A stretch of DNA of 52,593 nt from NCBI GenBank assembly GCA_000433355.1, contig FR893166.1:25922-78514 (forward strand). The letters are read 5' to 3'. Positions 8,461 through 16,457 of this stretch are shown in pieces. Made by a program: the position numbers and the translations under genes. Source of the stretch: Alistipes sp. CAG:435 (GTDB taxonomy: Bacteria > Bacteroidota > Bacteroidia > Bacteroidales > UBA932). The notes beneath the pieces were generated by a model. That model searched no databases, was not told the DNA's origin, and was given only the letters and a program-made list of their open reading frames with translations. Numbering within the stretch: position 1 is the first letter of the stretch; the number at the start of each line of letters is the position of its first letter.

Positions 8461-8838
8461 ACTGTCAAACGGATGGCGTTTCAGGTGCGTAGGGTTTTAC
8501 GCACCTGGAAGTCAAGCGTTTCAGGTGCGTAAGGTTTCACGCACCTGGAAGTCGGGAACACCAACAGGATGCCCTGTACCGGGGACGACGACTCTTAGGT
8601 GCGTGAACATCTCCGCACCTGGGACACAAACTCGCTGACTGTCAAACGGATGACGTTTCAGGTGCGTAGGGTTTTACGCACCTTGGAGGTCAGGAACACC
8701 AACAGGATGCCCTGTACCGGGGACGACTACTCTTAGGTGCGTGAACATCTCCGCACCTGGGACACAAACTCGCTGACTGTCAAACGGATGACGTTTCAGG
8801 TGCGTAGGGTTTTACGCACCTTGGAGGTCAGGAACACC
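8461..8838. repeat. Tandem array of about 138-bp units carrying AGGTGCG hairpins
   Basis: Three units start with ACTGTCAAACGGATG at 8461, 8638 and 8776. Unit 1 is 177 bp because a 39-bp hairpin block is repeated within it, unit 2 is 138 bp, and unit 3 is cut off after about 63 bp. Units 2 and 3 look identical where they overlap. Each full unit has a hairpin CAGGTGCGTA/TACGCACCTG (or a 9-bp version) and a second hairpin AGGTGCG/CGCACCT with loop TGAACATCTC. There are six hairpins in all, centred near 8495, 8535, 8609, 8672, 8747 and 8810. All arms share AGGTGCG, so arms from different hairpins can pair with each other. No ORF spans the array. Confidence 0.9.
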
Positions 8839-8930
8839 ACACCAGGGACAACGTTCCTATAAGATTAAGTTAGTCAACTCCTATATAGTTCCCTTAAATT
8901 AAGAGAGCAGGAAATGAAAAAGGATAGTTT

Positions 8931-9065
8931 CTAATATTCACATTTCAATATTCGTTCAGCTCATCCGGTGGAATAGTGGTTTTGCCGGACGAAGTGCACG
9001 ATTCGGGCAACTTGTCCGGTATGTAGAGCTTTTACCGGACAAGCCGATCTGTGAGTGAATATTAG
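8931..9065. other. Multi-stem structured element of unknown function
   Basis: CTAATATTCAC (8931-8941) and GTGAATATTAG (9055-9065) form a perfect 11-bp closing stem. Further pairs outside it extend the stem if one wobble pair is allowed. Inside is a strong hairpin CTTGTCCGGTA/TACCGGACAAG (9011-9021 and 9033-9043, 11-base loop). A weaker one, TCCGG/CCGGA, lies at 8964-8968 and 8985-8989. The three-stem layout suggests a structured RNA or a mobile palindromic element. It lies downstream of the leftward desulfidase operon and near the tandem array. Confidence 0.65.
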
Positions 9066-9150
9066 GAAAATATTTTCTGAAGATTGATGCAAGGTTTTCG
9101 GGCGGCGGGATTATGTTATACGTAGCCCCGCTGCTTGATTTGGACTTAAA

Positions 9151-10449
9151 CTACTCTTTGCAGAGCATTATCTGCTGGATGAGGTGATCGGTGGACTGCA
9201 TACCGGCGGAGCCGATACGGCCGAGATTCCGGATTGTCTTCTCGATGTCTTTGTCGATGATGCCGTCGGTCTCCTTGATGCAGGTCCCCCTCAGGGCCAA
9301 GACACAGGACTGGACGGCGCAGGCCACTCCGGAGGCCACTTTCATCGCACATCCGACCTTGGCACCGTCACAGACCATACCGGTGATGTTTCCGATCATA
9401 TTCTTGATCGCCGAGCAGACTTGGTCGTAGCTTCCTCCGCGGAGGAACACGATTCCGCAGGCTGATCCGGTCGAAGCAATCACGCAGCCGCACAGGGCTG
9501 ACAACTTTCCAAGATATCCTTTAATGTGAATGGCGACCAAATTGCTGAGGATGAGCGCCCTGGCCAGCCACTCGTCATCTACGTCGTATTTCAAGGCGTA
9601 AGCGATCACGGGCATACTCACCGTGATCCCTTGGTTGCCGCTGCCGGAATTGCTCATCGCCGGAAGCTTGCATCCTGCCATTCTGGCATCCGAGGCCGCG
9701 GCGGTCATCCCCATCGCAAAGCTGATGAAATCATCCCCGAAAACCTCCTGTTGGTTCTCCCTGATGGCCTTGCCGACGTTGAGGCCATAGTCTCCGCTCA
9801 AACCTTCCCGCGCGAGCGCAAGGTTCAAGTCTCTGTCCGCAAGAATGAACTTGATGTCCTCGAATGTGGCGCTTTGGGCGAATGAATATATTTCCTTGAC
9901 AGTCAGGTTGTAGTCCAGCGTGCATTTCACCGGTGTTGTCTCCCCGTCCCCGCCTTTCCTGAAATCGGAGACAGATGAGTCGAGTCCTGTCTCGACAATC
10001 CTGTCGTGGTCGTCCTCAATGACAGTCCAGGACTTGTGGCCGGCTGAACTAACCATGACCTTGACGTAAAGGATCTTTGGACTCTCAGCGACCTTGATCC
10101 GTACCTTGCCTGCGTCCACCAATCCTTTCGCTGTATCCACATCCTTGTCGGTCAGGTCCTTAAGCACCTCAAGACCATACTCGCTTTTCCCGCAGACCGC
10201 TCCGAGGGCGGAGGCGATGTAAAGCCCGACCATCCCGGTCCCGGGGATTCCGACTCCCATTCCGTTCTTGAGAATATTTCCGCTGACCTCCACGTCAACT
10301 TCATATTCAGAGAGTACGGGGACTTCTGTTTTCAAGGTTTCCGTGGCTTTGGCGGCGGCCAGCGCGACGGCGATCGGTTCGGTGCAGCCCAAGGCTGGCT
10401 TGACTTCCTTGTGCAGGAGTTCGATGAGTTCGGATTCTCTTGTAGTCAT
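9151..10449 (-). CDS. L-cysteine desulfidase family protein (UPF0597, YhaM/CyuA-like)
   Basis: This 432-residue protein matches the UPF0597 family, whose members break L-cysteine into pyruvate, ammonia and sulfide using a 4Fe-4S cluster. Conserved stretches are KPALGCTEPIAVALA (Cys22), SGNILKNGMGVGIPGT, the loop SNSGSGNQGI and MVCDGAKVGCAMKVASG with two cysteines. It is predicted cytosolic. It is the last gene of a leftward six-gene unit and starts 6 bases after the golvesin/amidase stop. Its link to the envelope genes upstream is not obvious; it could supply sulfide or limit cysteine. Some annotations call this family serine dehydratase-like. Confidence 0.88.
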   Translation of the reverse strand: MTTRESELIELLHKEVKPALGCTEPIAVALAAAKATETLKTEVPVLSEYEVDVEVSGNILKNGMGVGIPGTGMVGLYIASALGAVCGKSEYGLEVLKDLTDKDVDTAKGLVDAGKVRIKVAESPKILYVKVMVSSAGHKSWTVIEDDHDRIVETGLDSSVSDFRKGGDGETTPVKCTLDYNLTVKEIYSFAQSATFEDIKFILADRDLNLALAREGLSGDYGLNVGKAIRENQQEVFGDDFISFAMGMTAAASDARMAGCKLPAMSNSGSGNQGITVSMPVIAYALKYDVDDEWLARALILSNLVAIHIKGYLGKLSALCGCVIASTGSACGIVFLRGGSYDQVCSAIKNMIGNITGMVCDGAKVGCAMKVASGVACAVQSCVLALRGTCIKETDGIIDKDIEKTIRNLGRIGSAGMQSTDHLIQQIMLCKE

Positions 10450-10455
10450 AACTGG

Positions 10456-13400
10456 TTATTTGTCAAGAAATTTCATTATGTCCTTAATCAGTGGTTCAAT
10501 AGCGGCCTCCCCGCTGATGACCTCGATAGGGAAGCCGATGCAGACGGTCCTGTAACCATTCCCCTCAAAGCAGGTTCCGGCCGAGATGTTCGTGTCTGAG
10601 TAGCGAAGGAATGATTTCGACTTATCAGATGATGGCACGATTCCGTCAGGGGTCTCCACGCAGTAGATGAACGGGTTGCGCTCCTTGTGGAATTGGAATT
10701 CCGGCACGCTCAGACTGATTGGGCCGTTCTTCTTAACCTTGACAGTGGCGTTGCGGCTGGCGTAGTTTGTCATCCATCTGTAGCCAAGCGTCTTCTCCAC
10801 AAATTCCTTTGTTGAAGACGTGTATAAGCTGTCCTTGTGCACTGGGTAGATCCCGTCCCAGACATCCGTGCCGATGTTCGCTCCGGAGACGAGCACGTTC
10901 CCGCCATCCTCAGTGTAGCGTCTGATGGCTTGTTGTAGGCCAGTAGGGAACACCTGGAACCTGTCCGGCACCTTGCCGGTGCCGACAACGGTGGTGATCT
11001 GTTTTCCGCAGATGAGGTCCAAGGCCACATCGTTTTTAGCCAAGGTCCTGTCGGCGGAGAACGCCGCCACACTCGAAGAGTGGAAAGCATATCCGGCCGC
11101 CATGAGAGCCTTGCCGTGGATTCCGCAGTAGTCGAACGTGTTCCCGGCGAAGACCTTTCCGGCCTCATTGGTCCAGGCCGCTCCGAATCCAGGATTGTCA
11201 TCGTCCAGCCAAGGCAGCTCGCGGCGGAACTGGTACTGAGGGCCGATGAAATTGATTTCTTTTACGTATGGGACACCGGCATCGAGGCTCGCGTCGAATC
11301 CGGCATATTCATTGGTGTCGAACCACGCCGGAGCCGAGACTCTGGTGAAGTTGTTGACCACCAGGACGTTTTTGCCGTTGCCTGATTCCGGGATGCCGAC
11401 GCTGAGGGTCTCGGAAGGGAAGCTTTTCCCACCCTTGTTGAATGCGGTCACACGATAGCTGTAGATGTGCCCAGGGACGATGGAGACCTCGGTTGAGATC
11501 TCGTTTCCTGAGACTTTGCATCCATCCAGCACACGGCCGTTGTCAAAGGCCCCGTCGTCAATCCTTGTCTGAAGAATATATCCGGTAGGGACGGCGGTAG
11601 CCTCAAGCGAGTCCACGGTGGCTTTCCAGCTGAGCCTCACGGATTTGGAACCAGTGAATGAAGTAGCGAAAGAGTTGACCGGAAGCGGCTGCACTGCATA
11701 TTCGCAACCATAGCGGGCGCTCAGGTATTTAAGCATTCCTTTATAGACCGCGCGGCTGACAGTGAAGCGGAAAGACGGATCAAGTCCGAATTTCATATCC
11801 GCGAAATTCTGGTGAGACAGTAATTCGAGCAGCATCGCAGGAACTGTCGCCGTGCGGGATTCGCTGTAGGATCGGTCCCACAAGCCCCTTCTGCTCCATT
11901 CCGGATTGAATTCCTTGCGGATGTCGTTCACGATCTCTGTCTGGACAAAGTCAGCGTACATCCTCTGCTGAAGCCTGTCCTCTCCGTTGGCGAACTTGTC
12001 GCTGCCGTCGCACAGCAAGGTGTATATGGACAGCGTGCCGATGATCGAGTCATTCGGAGTCGTACCGGCGTCCGTGTGGAACGCGAACGAAAGGTCTATC
12101 GGAATATTCAGTCCTTCGGCCTTTGGATTTGTCCTTGAACCACCGGACATCCAGCCGACCCACGCGCCACGGTTGCCGTAGTCGGACGTGTAGTCATTGT
12201 CGTATTTGCTCAGGATTGTGGAATCGGCCCCGGCCCATTGCATCCAGTAGAGCGCTCCTTCCGTGAAGGACGGCATCCCTGAGGTGGTATATTCATTGAC
12301 CGGCTGGTCTTTGAGGCCTCTTGCGATCTTGCCCATTCCGCCGCCGAAACGCACTGCGTCCGCTGTGATCACAGCGTTGCGGGTGACGTTGTAGCCTTTC
12401 GGGACGCTGTTGTCAAGGATCACGCAACCTTCTGAACCTTTGTCGAACTCGAATGTGCCAATGTAGATCCAGGTGCCGCCGCCCATCTTCTGGTTGACGA
12501 TGAACTCACTCTCGCCGCCCAGATGCCTGACTGTGTAATGGGCGCAAGGAGTGCTGTGCGGCAGACTCTTATAGGAAATATAGACTGAATATTCCCCGCG
12601 TTCCGGAATCTCAGGGGTCCAGCGTGCCTCGGCCGCCTTTCCCCTATGGTTCTCACGGCATTCCGCTTGGCGGGCCGTTCCCATCTGAAACGGATTCTCC
12701 AGCAATGAATATGTCGCCCTGGCATCCGCGAATCCAATTCCAGCGTCCGACCAAGTTCCTGTCTCTGAATATCTTCCCTCGATTCTGACACCCTCTCCAC
12801 GTCCATCCTCGAAAGCTGGATCGTTGTCTGAGATGATCTCGTTGGTCTGCGGATCCCTCTCGCGAGGAGTCATAACGTAGGCTCCGGCGTTCTCCAGCAT
12901 CGGAATCAGGAACGGAAGCACATAGCTTTGGGTGTACATATCCTCGACGGTCTGGAACGTCGGCGCGCGCTGCCATTCCCAACGGTCGGTCTTCTCCTCG
13001 AAATAGCGGCCGTGGCTCTGCCAGAGGGCTATGTTACGTCCTGCCAGACCTTGGGAAAAGTCTTCCTCATCCATTTTGGTGACAAACGGATGGGCGTTAC
13101 GTAAGTCCTTTGTCCTGAATTTGTTGTCAATGGATTTCCCGTCATTGCCGACCTGCGGCACAACGTATGATTCCAGCCTGTTCTTGCCCACGAACAGATT
13201 CCCGATCCCGTACTTGGAACAAGATTCCGGCATCAGATCCGTGAGTGTCTTCCTGAGCCACTTCACGTCCTTTGACCGCCAAGGGAAATCCCCCATAGCC
13301 GGTGTGAAATAAAAGTCAAGATCATAGCCTCGTCTGACGACCTTGTTGGCCTTGACCTGCGATGACACACCTGTCCTTTCGACAACAAGGGTCTGGAGTG

Positions 13401-13497
13401 AGTCAACCGCATCCTTGAATTCCTTTACAGACTGCGCCGCAAGGCCTGTGGAAAATGCCCCGGCGACAGCGAATAGGGTTATTAATCGTTTGATCAT
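10456..13497 (-). CDS. Secreted amidase-like protein with golvesin-type domain
   Basis: This 1013-residue protein has signal peptide MIKRLITLFAVAGAFSTGLAA. Residues 155-215 (IALWQSHGRYFE, then MLENAGAYVMTPRERD) and 468-575 (LSFAFHTDAGTTPND, MLLELLSHQNFAD) resemble two halves of an N-acetylmuramoyl-L-alanine amidase (Amidase_3) domain. H162, H474 and a Glu near 560 could be zinc ligands. Between them, at about 235-385, lies a golvesin C-terminal-like beta domain (ARWTPEIPERGEYSVYISY, VRFGGGMG). An Fn3-like domain follows at about 615-720. The C-terminal part (about 745-1000) contains a Rossmann-like segment. Homologues are often labelled xanthan lyase. It probably acts on cell-wall or surface polymers. 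It sits between vanZ-like and desulfidase genes with 1- and 6-base gaps. Confidence 0.8.
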   Translation of the reverse strand: MIKRLITLFAVAGAFSTGLAAQSVKEFKDAVDSLQTLVVERTGVSSQVKANKVVRRGYDLDFYFTPAMGDFPWRSKDVKWLRKTLTDLMPESCSKYGIGNLFVGKNRLESYVVPQVGNDGKSIDNKFRTKDLRNAHPFVTKMDEEDFSQGLAGRNIALWQSHGRYFEEKTDRWEWQRAPTFQTVEDMYTQSYVLPFLIPMLENAGAYVMTPRERDPQTNEIISDNDPAFEDGRGEGVRIEGRYSETGTWSDAGIGFADARATYSLLENPFQMGTARQAECRENHRGKAAEARWTPEIPERGEYSVYISYKSLPHSTPCAHYTVRHLGGESEFIVNQKMGGGTWIYIGTFEFDKGSEGCVILDNSVPKGYNVTRNAVITADAVRFGGGMGKIARGLKDQPVNEYTTSGMPSFTEGALYWMQWAGADSTILSKYDNDYTSDYGNRGAWVGWMSGGSRTNPKAEGLNIPIDLSFAFHTDAGTTPNDSIIGTLSIYTLLCDGSDKFANGEDRLQQRMYADFVQTEIVNDIRKEFNPEWSRRGLWDRSYSESRTATVPAMLLELLSHQNFADMKFGLDPSFRFTVSRAVYKGMLKYLSARYGCEYAVQPLPVNSFATSFTGSKSVRLSWKATVDSLEATAVPTGYILQTRIDDGAFDNGRVLDGCKVSGNEISTEVSIVPGHIYSYRVTAFNKGGKSFPSETLSVGIPESGNGKNVLVVNNFTRVSAPAWFDTNEYAGFDASLDAGVPYVKEINFIGPQYQFRRELPWLDDDNPGFGAAWTNEAGKVFAGNTFDYCGIHGKALMAAGYAFHSSSVAAFSADRTLAKNDVALDLICGKQITTVVGTGKVPDRFQVFPTGLQQAIRRYTEDGGNVLVSGANIGTDVWDGIYPVHKDSLYTSSTKEFVEKTLGYRWMTNYASRNATVKVKKNGPISLSVPEFQFHKERNPFIYCVETPDGIVPSSDKSKSFLRYSDTNISAGTCFEGNGYRTVCIGFPIEVISGEAAIEPLIKDIMKFLDK

Positions 13498-13498
13498 A

Positions 13499-13909
13499 CT
13501 ATCGTTTGTTCTTGAATATCAGCAATTCGGCCAGCAACGTGATCACCGACGTGCTGGCGAGTGCGGTGAAATCCGCCAGAAAATCCATCGGATCCCCGCT
13601 TCTGTAGGTGGTGAAAGACTGTCCGATCTCCGTTCCGGCCGCCACGGCGCAACCTATGGCAAAAATGATGGCCACGGCCAGGGCTATCCTCCATCCTTTC
13701 TCGCTTTTAGGGCGGAACGCCGCATAGCAAAGGATCGGGAACGGGAAGAATATTATGAAATGGACAACCTTGTCCATCGGGATTCCCCACAGACTGTCCT
13801 GTCCGATCTGCGGTAAGTCTTTGAAACGACCGAAGCAGCAATACGCCACGGCGCAGAGGTACAGGATGAACAGCAGTATAGCCAGAATCCGTTGTTTTCT
13901 CATATTCAT
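13499..13909 (-). CDS. VanZ-like membrane protein
   Basis: This 136-residue protein has about four hydrophobic helices: ILAILLFILYLCAVAYC, VVHFIIFFPFPILCYAAF, IALAVAIIFAIGCAVAAG and a C-terminal one. It carries the VanZ pattern DKVVHFIIFF and EIGQSFTTYRSGDPMDFLAD (Glu, Gln, Arg and Asp residues). VanZ-family proteins are small inner-membrane proteins, one of which gives teicoplanin resistance; the general role is unknown. Starts at 13909 (MNMRKQ) and 13903 (MRKQ) are both possible, and the first is an ATGAATAT start. It overlaps neither neighbour but the gaps are 1 and 4 bases, so it is in the operon. Confidence 0.85.
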   Translation of the reverse strand: MNMRKQRILAILLFILYLCAVAYCCFGRFKDLPQIGQDSLWGIPMDKVVHFIIFFPFPILCYAAFRPKSEKGWRIALAVAIIFAIGCAVAAGTEIGQSFTTYRSGDPMDFLADFTALASTSVITLLAELLIFKNKR

Positions 13910-13913
13910 AGAT

Positions 13914-14573
13914 TTATTTCAGAATCAGTTCTCCGAAGAATTCGGGTCTGTGAAAGTCGGGTTTCGGGGTCTTGATCGGGTTCCAGCTGAGGAAGTGCGG
14001 ATGAGCGGTAAGGTCTCCGCATTTGTAGAAATTCCCCCGCAGGCTGACCGGAAGGTTGTCCCTGTCGATTCCTATCAGCTCGAACGGGATCAGCATAGCA
14101 ACCGTCCAGCTGAATATCCTGTCGTTGATCGTGACAGGCTTGCGCTCCAGGGAACTATGCCTTATGACACTTGCCAAGAGTTCCGGCCGGATGAGTGTCT
14201 TGTTGATCCTGCTCGTCCTCTTGGACGCAAGCAGCGAGCCGACACAGGTCATCTCGAAATTGTAGTATGTCCCGTCGTACGGATCCGTGACGAAGAACTC
14301 GCAGCAGCTGTCCTCCCAACTGTTTCCGTTGTCCTCCATCGCGGTTGCCCTGAGGTCAAGCCCCCTCACGTGGAACATGACCGCAAGATGGGTCTTTGTG
14401 CGGGCTATGGAACCGTTGCAATCCGGAGCGTACGGGGCGTCCTTGGGCCAGTTCCGCTCGCAGACGGCGAACTTTGACGCACCTTTCTCCATCGCAAGAT
14501 CCAGTTCCTGCATATTCATCATCTCAAGTCCTTCAATCAGCGGGACCCTTATCTGTCTGACAACATTTTTCAT
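13914..14573 (-). CDS. CBM9/DOMON-like carbohydrate-binding protein
   Basis: This 219-residue protein resembles the family 9 carbohydrate-binding-like proteins of Bacteroidetes. Family-like elements are an early W..D.PYAPD segment, LAVMFHVRG, NGNSWEDSCCEFFV (acidic binding loop), YYNFEMTCVGSLLA, FSWTVAMLIPFELIG and the C-terminal WNPIKTPKPDFHRPEFFG. No signal peptide is visible, so it may act inside the cell or leave by another route. It lies between the ABC exporter (31-base gap) and the VanZ-like gene (4-base gap) and shares their transcript. The ligand cannot be read from the sequence. Confidence 0.8.
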   Translation of the reverse strand: MKNVVRQIRVPLIEGLEMMNMQELDLAMEKGASKFAVCERNWPKDAPYAPDCNGSIARTKTHLAVMFHVRGLDLRATAMEDNGNSWEDSCCEFFVTDPYDGTYYNFEMTCVGSLLASKRTSRINKTLIRPELLASVIRHSSLERKPVTINDRIFSWTVAMLIPFELIGIDRDNLPVSLRGNFYKCGDLTAHPHFLSWNPIKTPKPDFHRPEFFGELILK

Positions 14574-14604
14574 CGCGGTGTGTTATGAATATTCCTGCGA
14601 GGCA

Positions 14605-16455
14605 TTAAAGTGCCTGCATATCATTGAGTTTCCTATAATATCCGTTCAGCGCCAGCAAGTCCTCGTGTCTGCCACGCTCCACGATCCGACCTTCGTCCAT
14701 AACGATGATCTCGTCCGCGTTTCGGATGGTCGAGAGCCTGTGGGCGATGGCTATTGTGGTTCTGGTTGACATCAGTCTGTCAAGAGCCTCCTGCACAATC
14801 TTCTCAGACTCAGTGTCAAGCGATGCGGTTGCCTCGTCCAGGATCAGGATAGGCGGGTTCTTGAGGATTGCCCTTGCGATGCTGATTCTCTGCCTCTGGC
14901 CACCGGACAGTTTGATGCCGCGGTCTCCGATGTTGAAATCGTAGCCGCCTTCCTTCTCCATAATGAAGTCGTGGGCGTTGGCGATCTTCGCCGCCTCGAT
15001 CACGCTTTCCATCGTGGCGTTCTCGACACCGAAGGCTATGTTGTTGAAAATCGTGTCGTTGAACAGAATCGATTCCTGATTGACGTTACCGATGAGGCTT
15101 CTAAGATCCGCGATCCTGATGTCCCTGATGTCCGTCCCGTCAATCGTGATGGCTCCGCCGGTCGGGTCATAGAATCTCGGAATGAGGTCCACCAAGGTGG
15201 ATTTTCCCGCGCCGGAGGCACCCACGATCGCTATTGTCTTGCCTTTAGGAATATCCAGACTCACATCATCCAGAATCATCCTGTGCCCGTCCGGATAGCG
15301 GAAGTTAACGTGCTCGAACGAAAGTTTCCCGTTGAATCCGTCCAATGCTTTCGGCTCCTTCGGCTCGATGATGTCGTTCTCCGCGTCCAGAATCTTGTTG
15401 ATCCTCTCCATCGAGGCCATACCCTTAGGGATGGCGTACCCAGCCTTCGCGAAATCCTTGATAGGGTTGATGATGCTGTAGAGGATCACCATATAATAAA
15501 TGAATATAGGCGCGTCGATTGTCGATTTTCCTCCGAGGATCAACGCTCCTCCGAACCACAGCACGATCATAATAAGCACGGTGCCGAGGAACTCGCTCAT
15601 CGGGTGGGCGAGGGACTGGCGGATGGTCACCCGGTTGTTCTTTCTCCTCATCGCCTCAGTGACGTTGTCGAACCTGTCGGACATCTTCTTCTCGGCGATG
15701 AACGCCTTGATGATGCGGAGTCCTCCGAGGGTCTCCTCCACCTGCGCCATCACGTCACTCCAAAGTTGCTGTACCTCAAGTGATTTTCTCTTCAGGTTCT
15801 TGCCCACGACTCCCATCACCCACATCATCAGCGGGGCGAACAGGATCGTGAACGCTGTCATCTGCCAACTGATGACAAGAAGGGCGACGAAATAAAAAAG
15901 GATGAGAATCGGGTTCTTGATCAGCATCTCGATCGACCCCGTGATTGAGTTCTCGACCTCCTGCACGTCACCGCTCATCCTGGCGATGATGTCTCCTTTC
16001 TTCTCCTCCGAGAAGAAGCCGAGCGGAAGGGCGAGGATCTTGTTGTAGATGTCCATCCTGATGTTCTTCACCACTCCGGTCCTGATTGGAACCATCACAG
16101 CGGATGAGCCGAAGTAGCAGGCGGTCTTCAGCGCGGTCATCACAACCAGGAATATGCACAGGAACAGCAGCACGGTTGACGCTCCGAGCGCGGAGATCTG
16201 CTGCTCCAGCATCCAATAGACGTTCGCCATAAACGCGTCCCCGAGATCCTTGAACGGCATATTCCAAACCTCGTTCCACGGGGTGAATGAATATACCGTC
16301 TCGTTGATCTTGAACAGGATGCGCAGGATCGGCACGATGATCGCGAACGAGAAGATGTTGAACACCGCCGACAGGATATTCAGAATTATCGAGCCGGCGA
16401 GATATTTCTTGAAAGGCGCGACATAGCGCTTTATCATTGACCAGAATTCTTTCAT
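14605..16455 (-). CDS. MsbA-like ABC exporter (fused permease and ATPase)
   Basis: This 616-residue half-transporter has six predicted membrane helices in residues 1-330 (for example YLAGSIILNILSAVF and STVLLFLCIFLVVMTAL) and an ATPase domain from about 370. ATPase motifs are GASGAGKST (Walker A), LSGGQRQR (signature), ILILDEATASLD (Walker B) and AIAHRLSTI (switch His). It is expected to work as a homodimer in the inner membrane, flipping lipid A precursors or other lipids. It starts 2 bases after the M28 peptidase stop and precedes the CBM9-like gene, so it is part of the envelope operon. Confidence 0.92.
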   Translation of the reverse strand: MKEFWSMIKRYVAPFKKYLAGSIILNILSAVFNIFSFAIIVPILRILFKINETVYSFTPWNEVWNMPFKDLGDAFMANVYWMLEQQISALGASTVLLFLCIFLVVMTALKTACYFGSSAVMVPIRTGVVKNIRMDIYNKILALPLGFFSEEKKGDIIARMSGDVQEVENSITGSIEMLIKNPILILFYFVALLVISWQMTAFTILFAPLMMWVMGVVGKNLKRKSLEVQQLWSDVMAQVEETLGGLRIIKAFIAEKKMSDRFDNVTEAMRRKNNRVTIRQSLAHPMSEFLGTVLIMIVLWFGGALILGGKSTIDAPIFIYYMVILYSIINPIKDFAKAGYAIPKGMASMERINKILDAENDIIEPKEPKALDGFNGKLSFEHVNFRYPDGHRMILDDVSLDIPKGKTIAIVGASGAGKSTLVDLIPRFYDPTGGAITIDGTDIRDIRIADLRSLIGNVNQESILFNDTIFNNIAFGVENATMESVIEAAKIANAHDFIMEKEGGYDFNIGDRGIKLSGGQRQRISIARAILKNPPILILDEATASLDTESEKIVQEALDRLMSTRTTIAIAHRLSTIRNADEIIVMDEGRIVERGRHEDLLALNGYYRKLNDMQAL

Positions 16456-16457
16456 TG

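Noticed and set aside
8461..8838. Possible CRISPR array
   Set aside because: The parts between the hairpins repeat as well, unit length is about 138 bp, and no cas genes are nearby.
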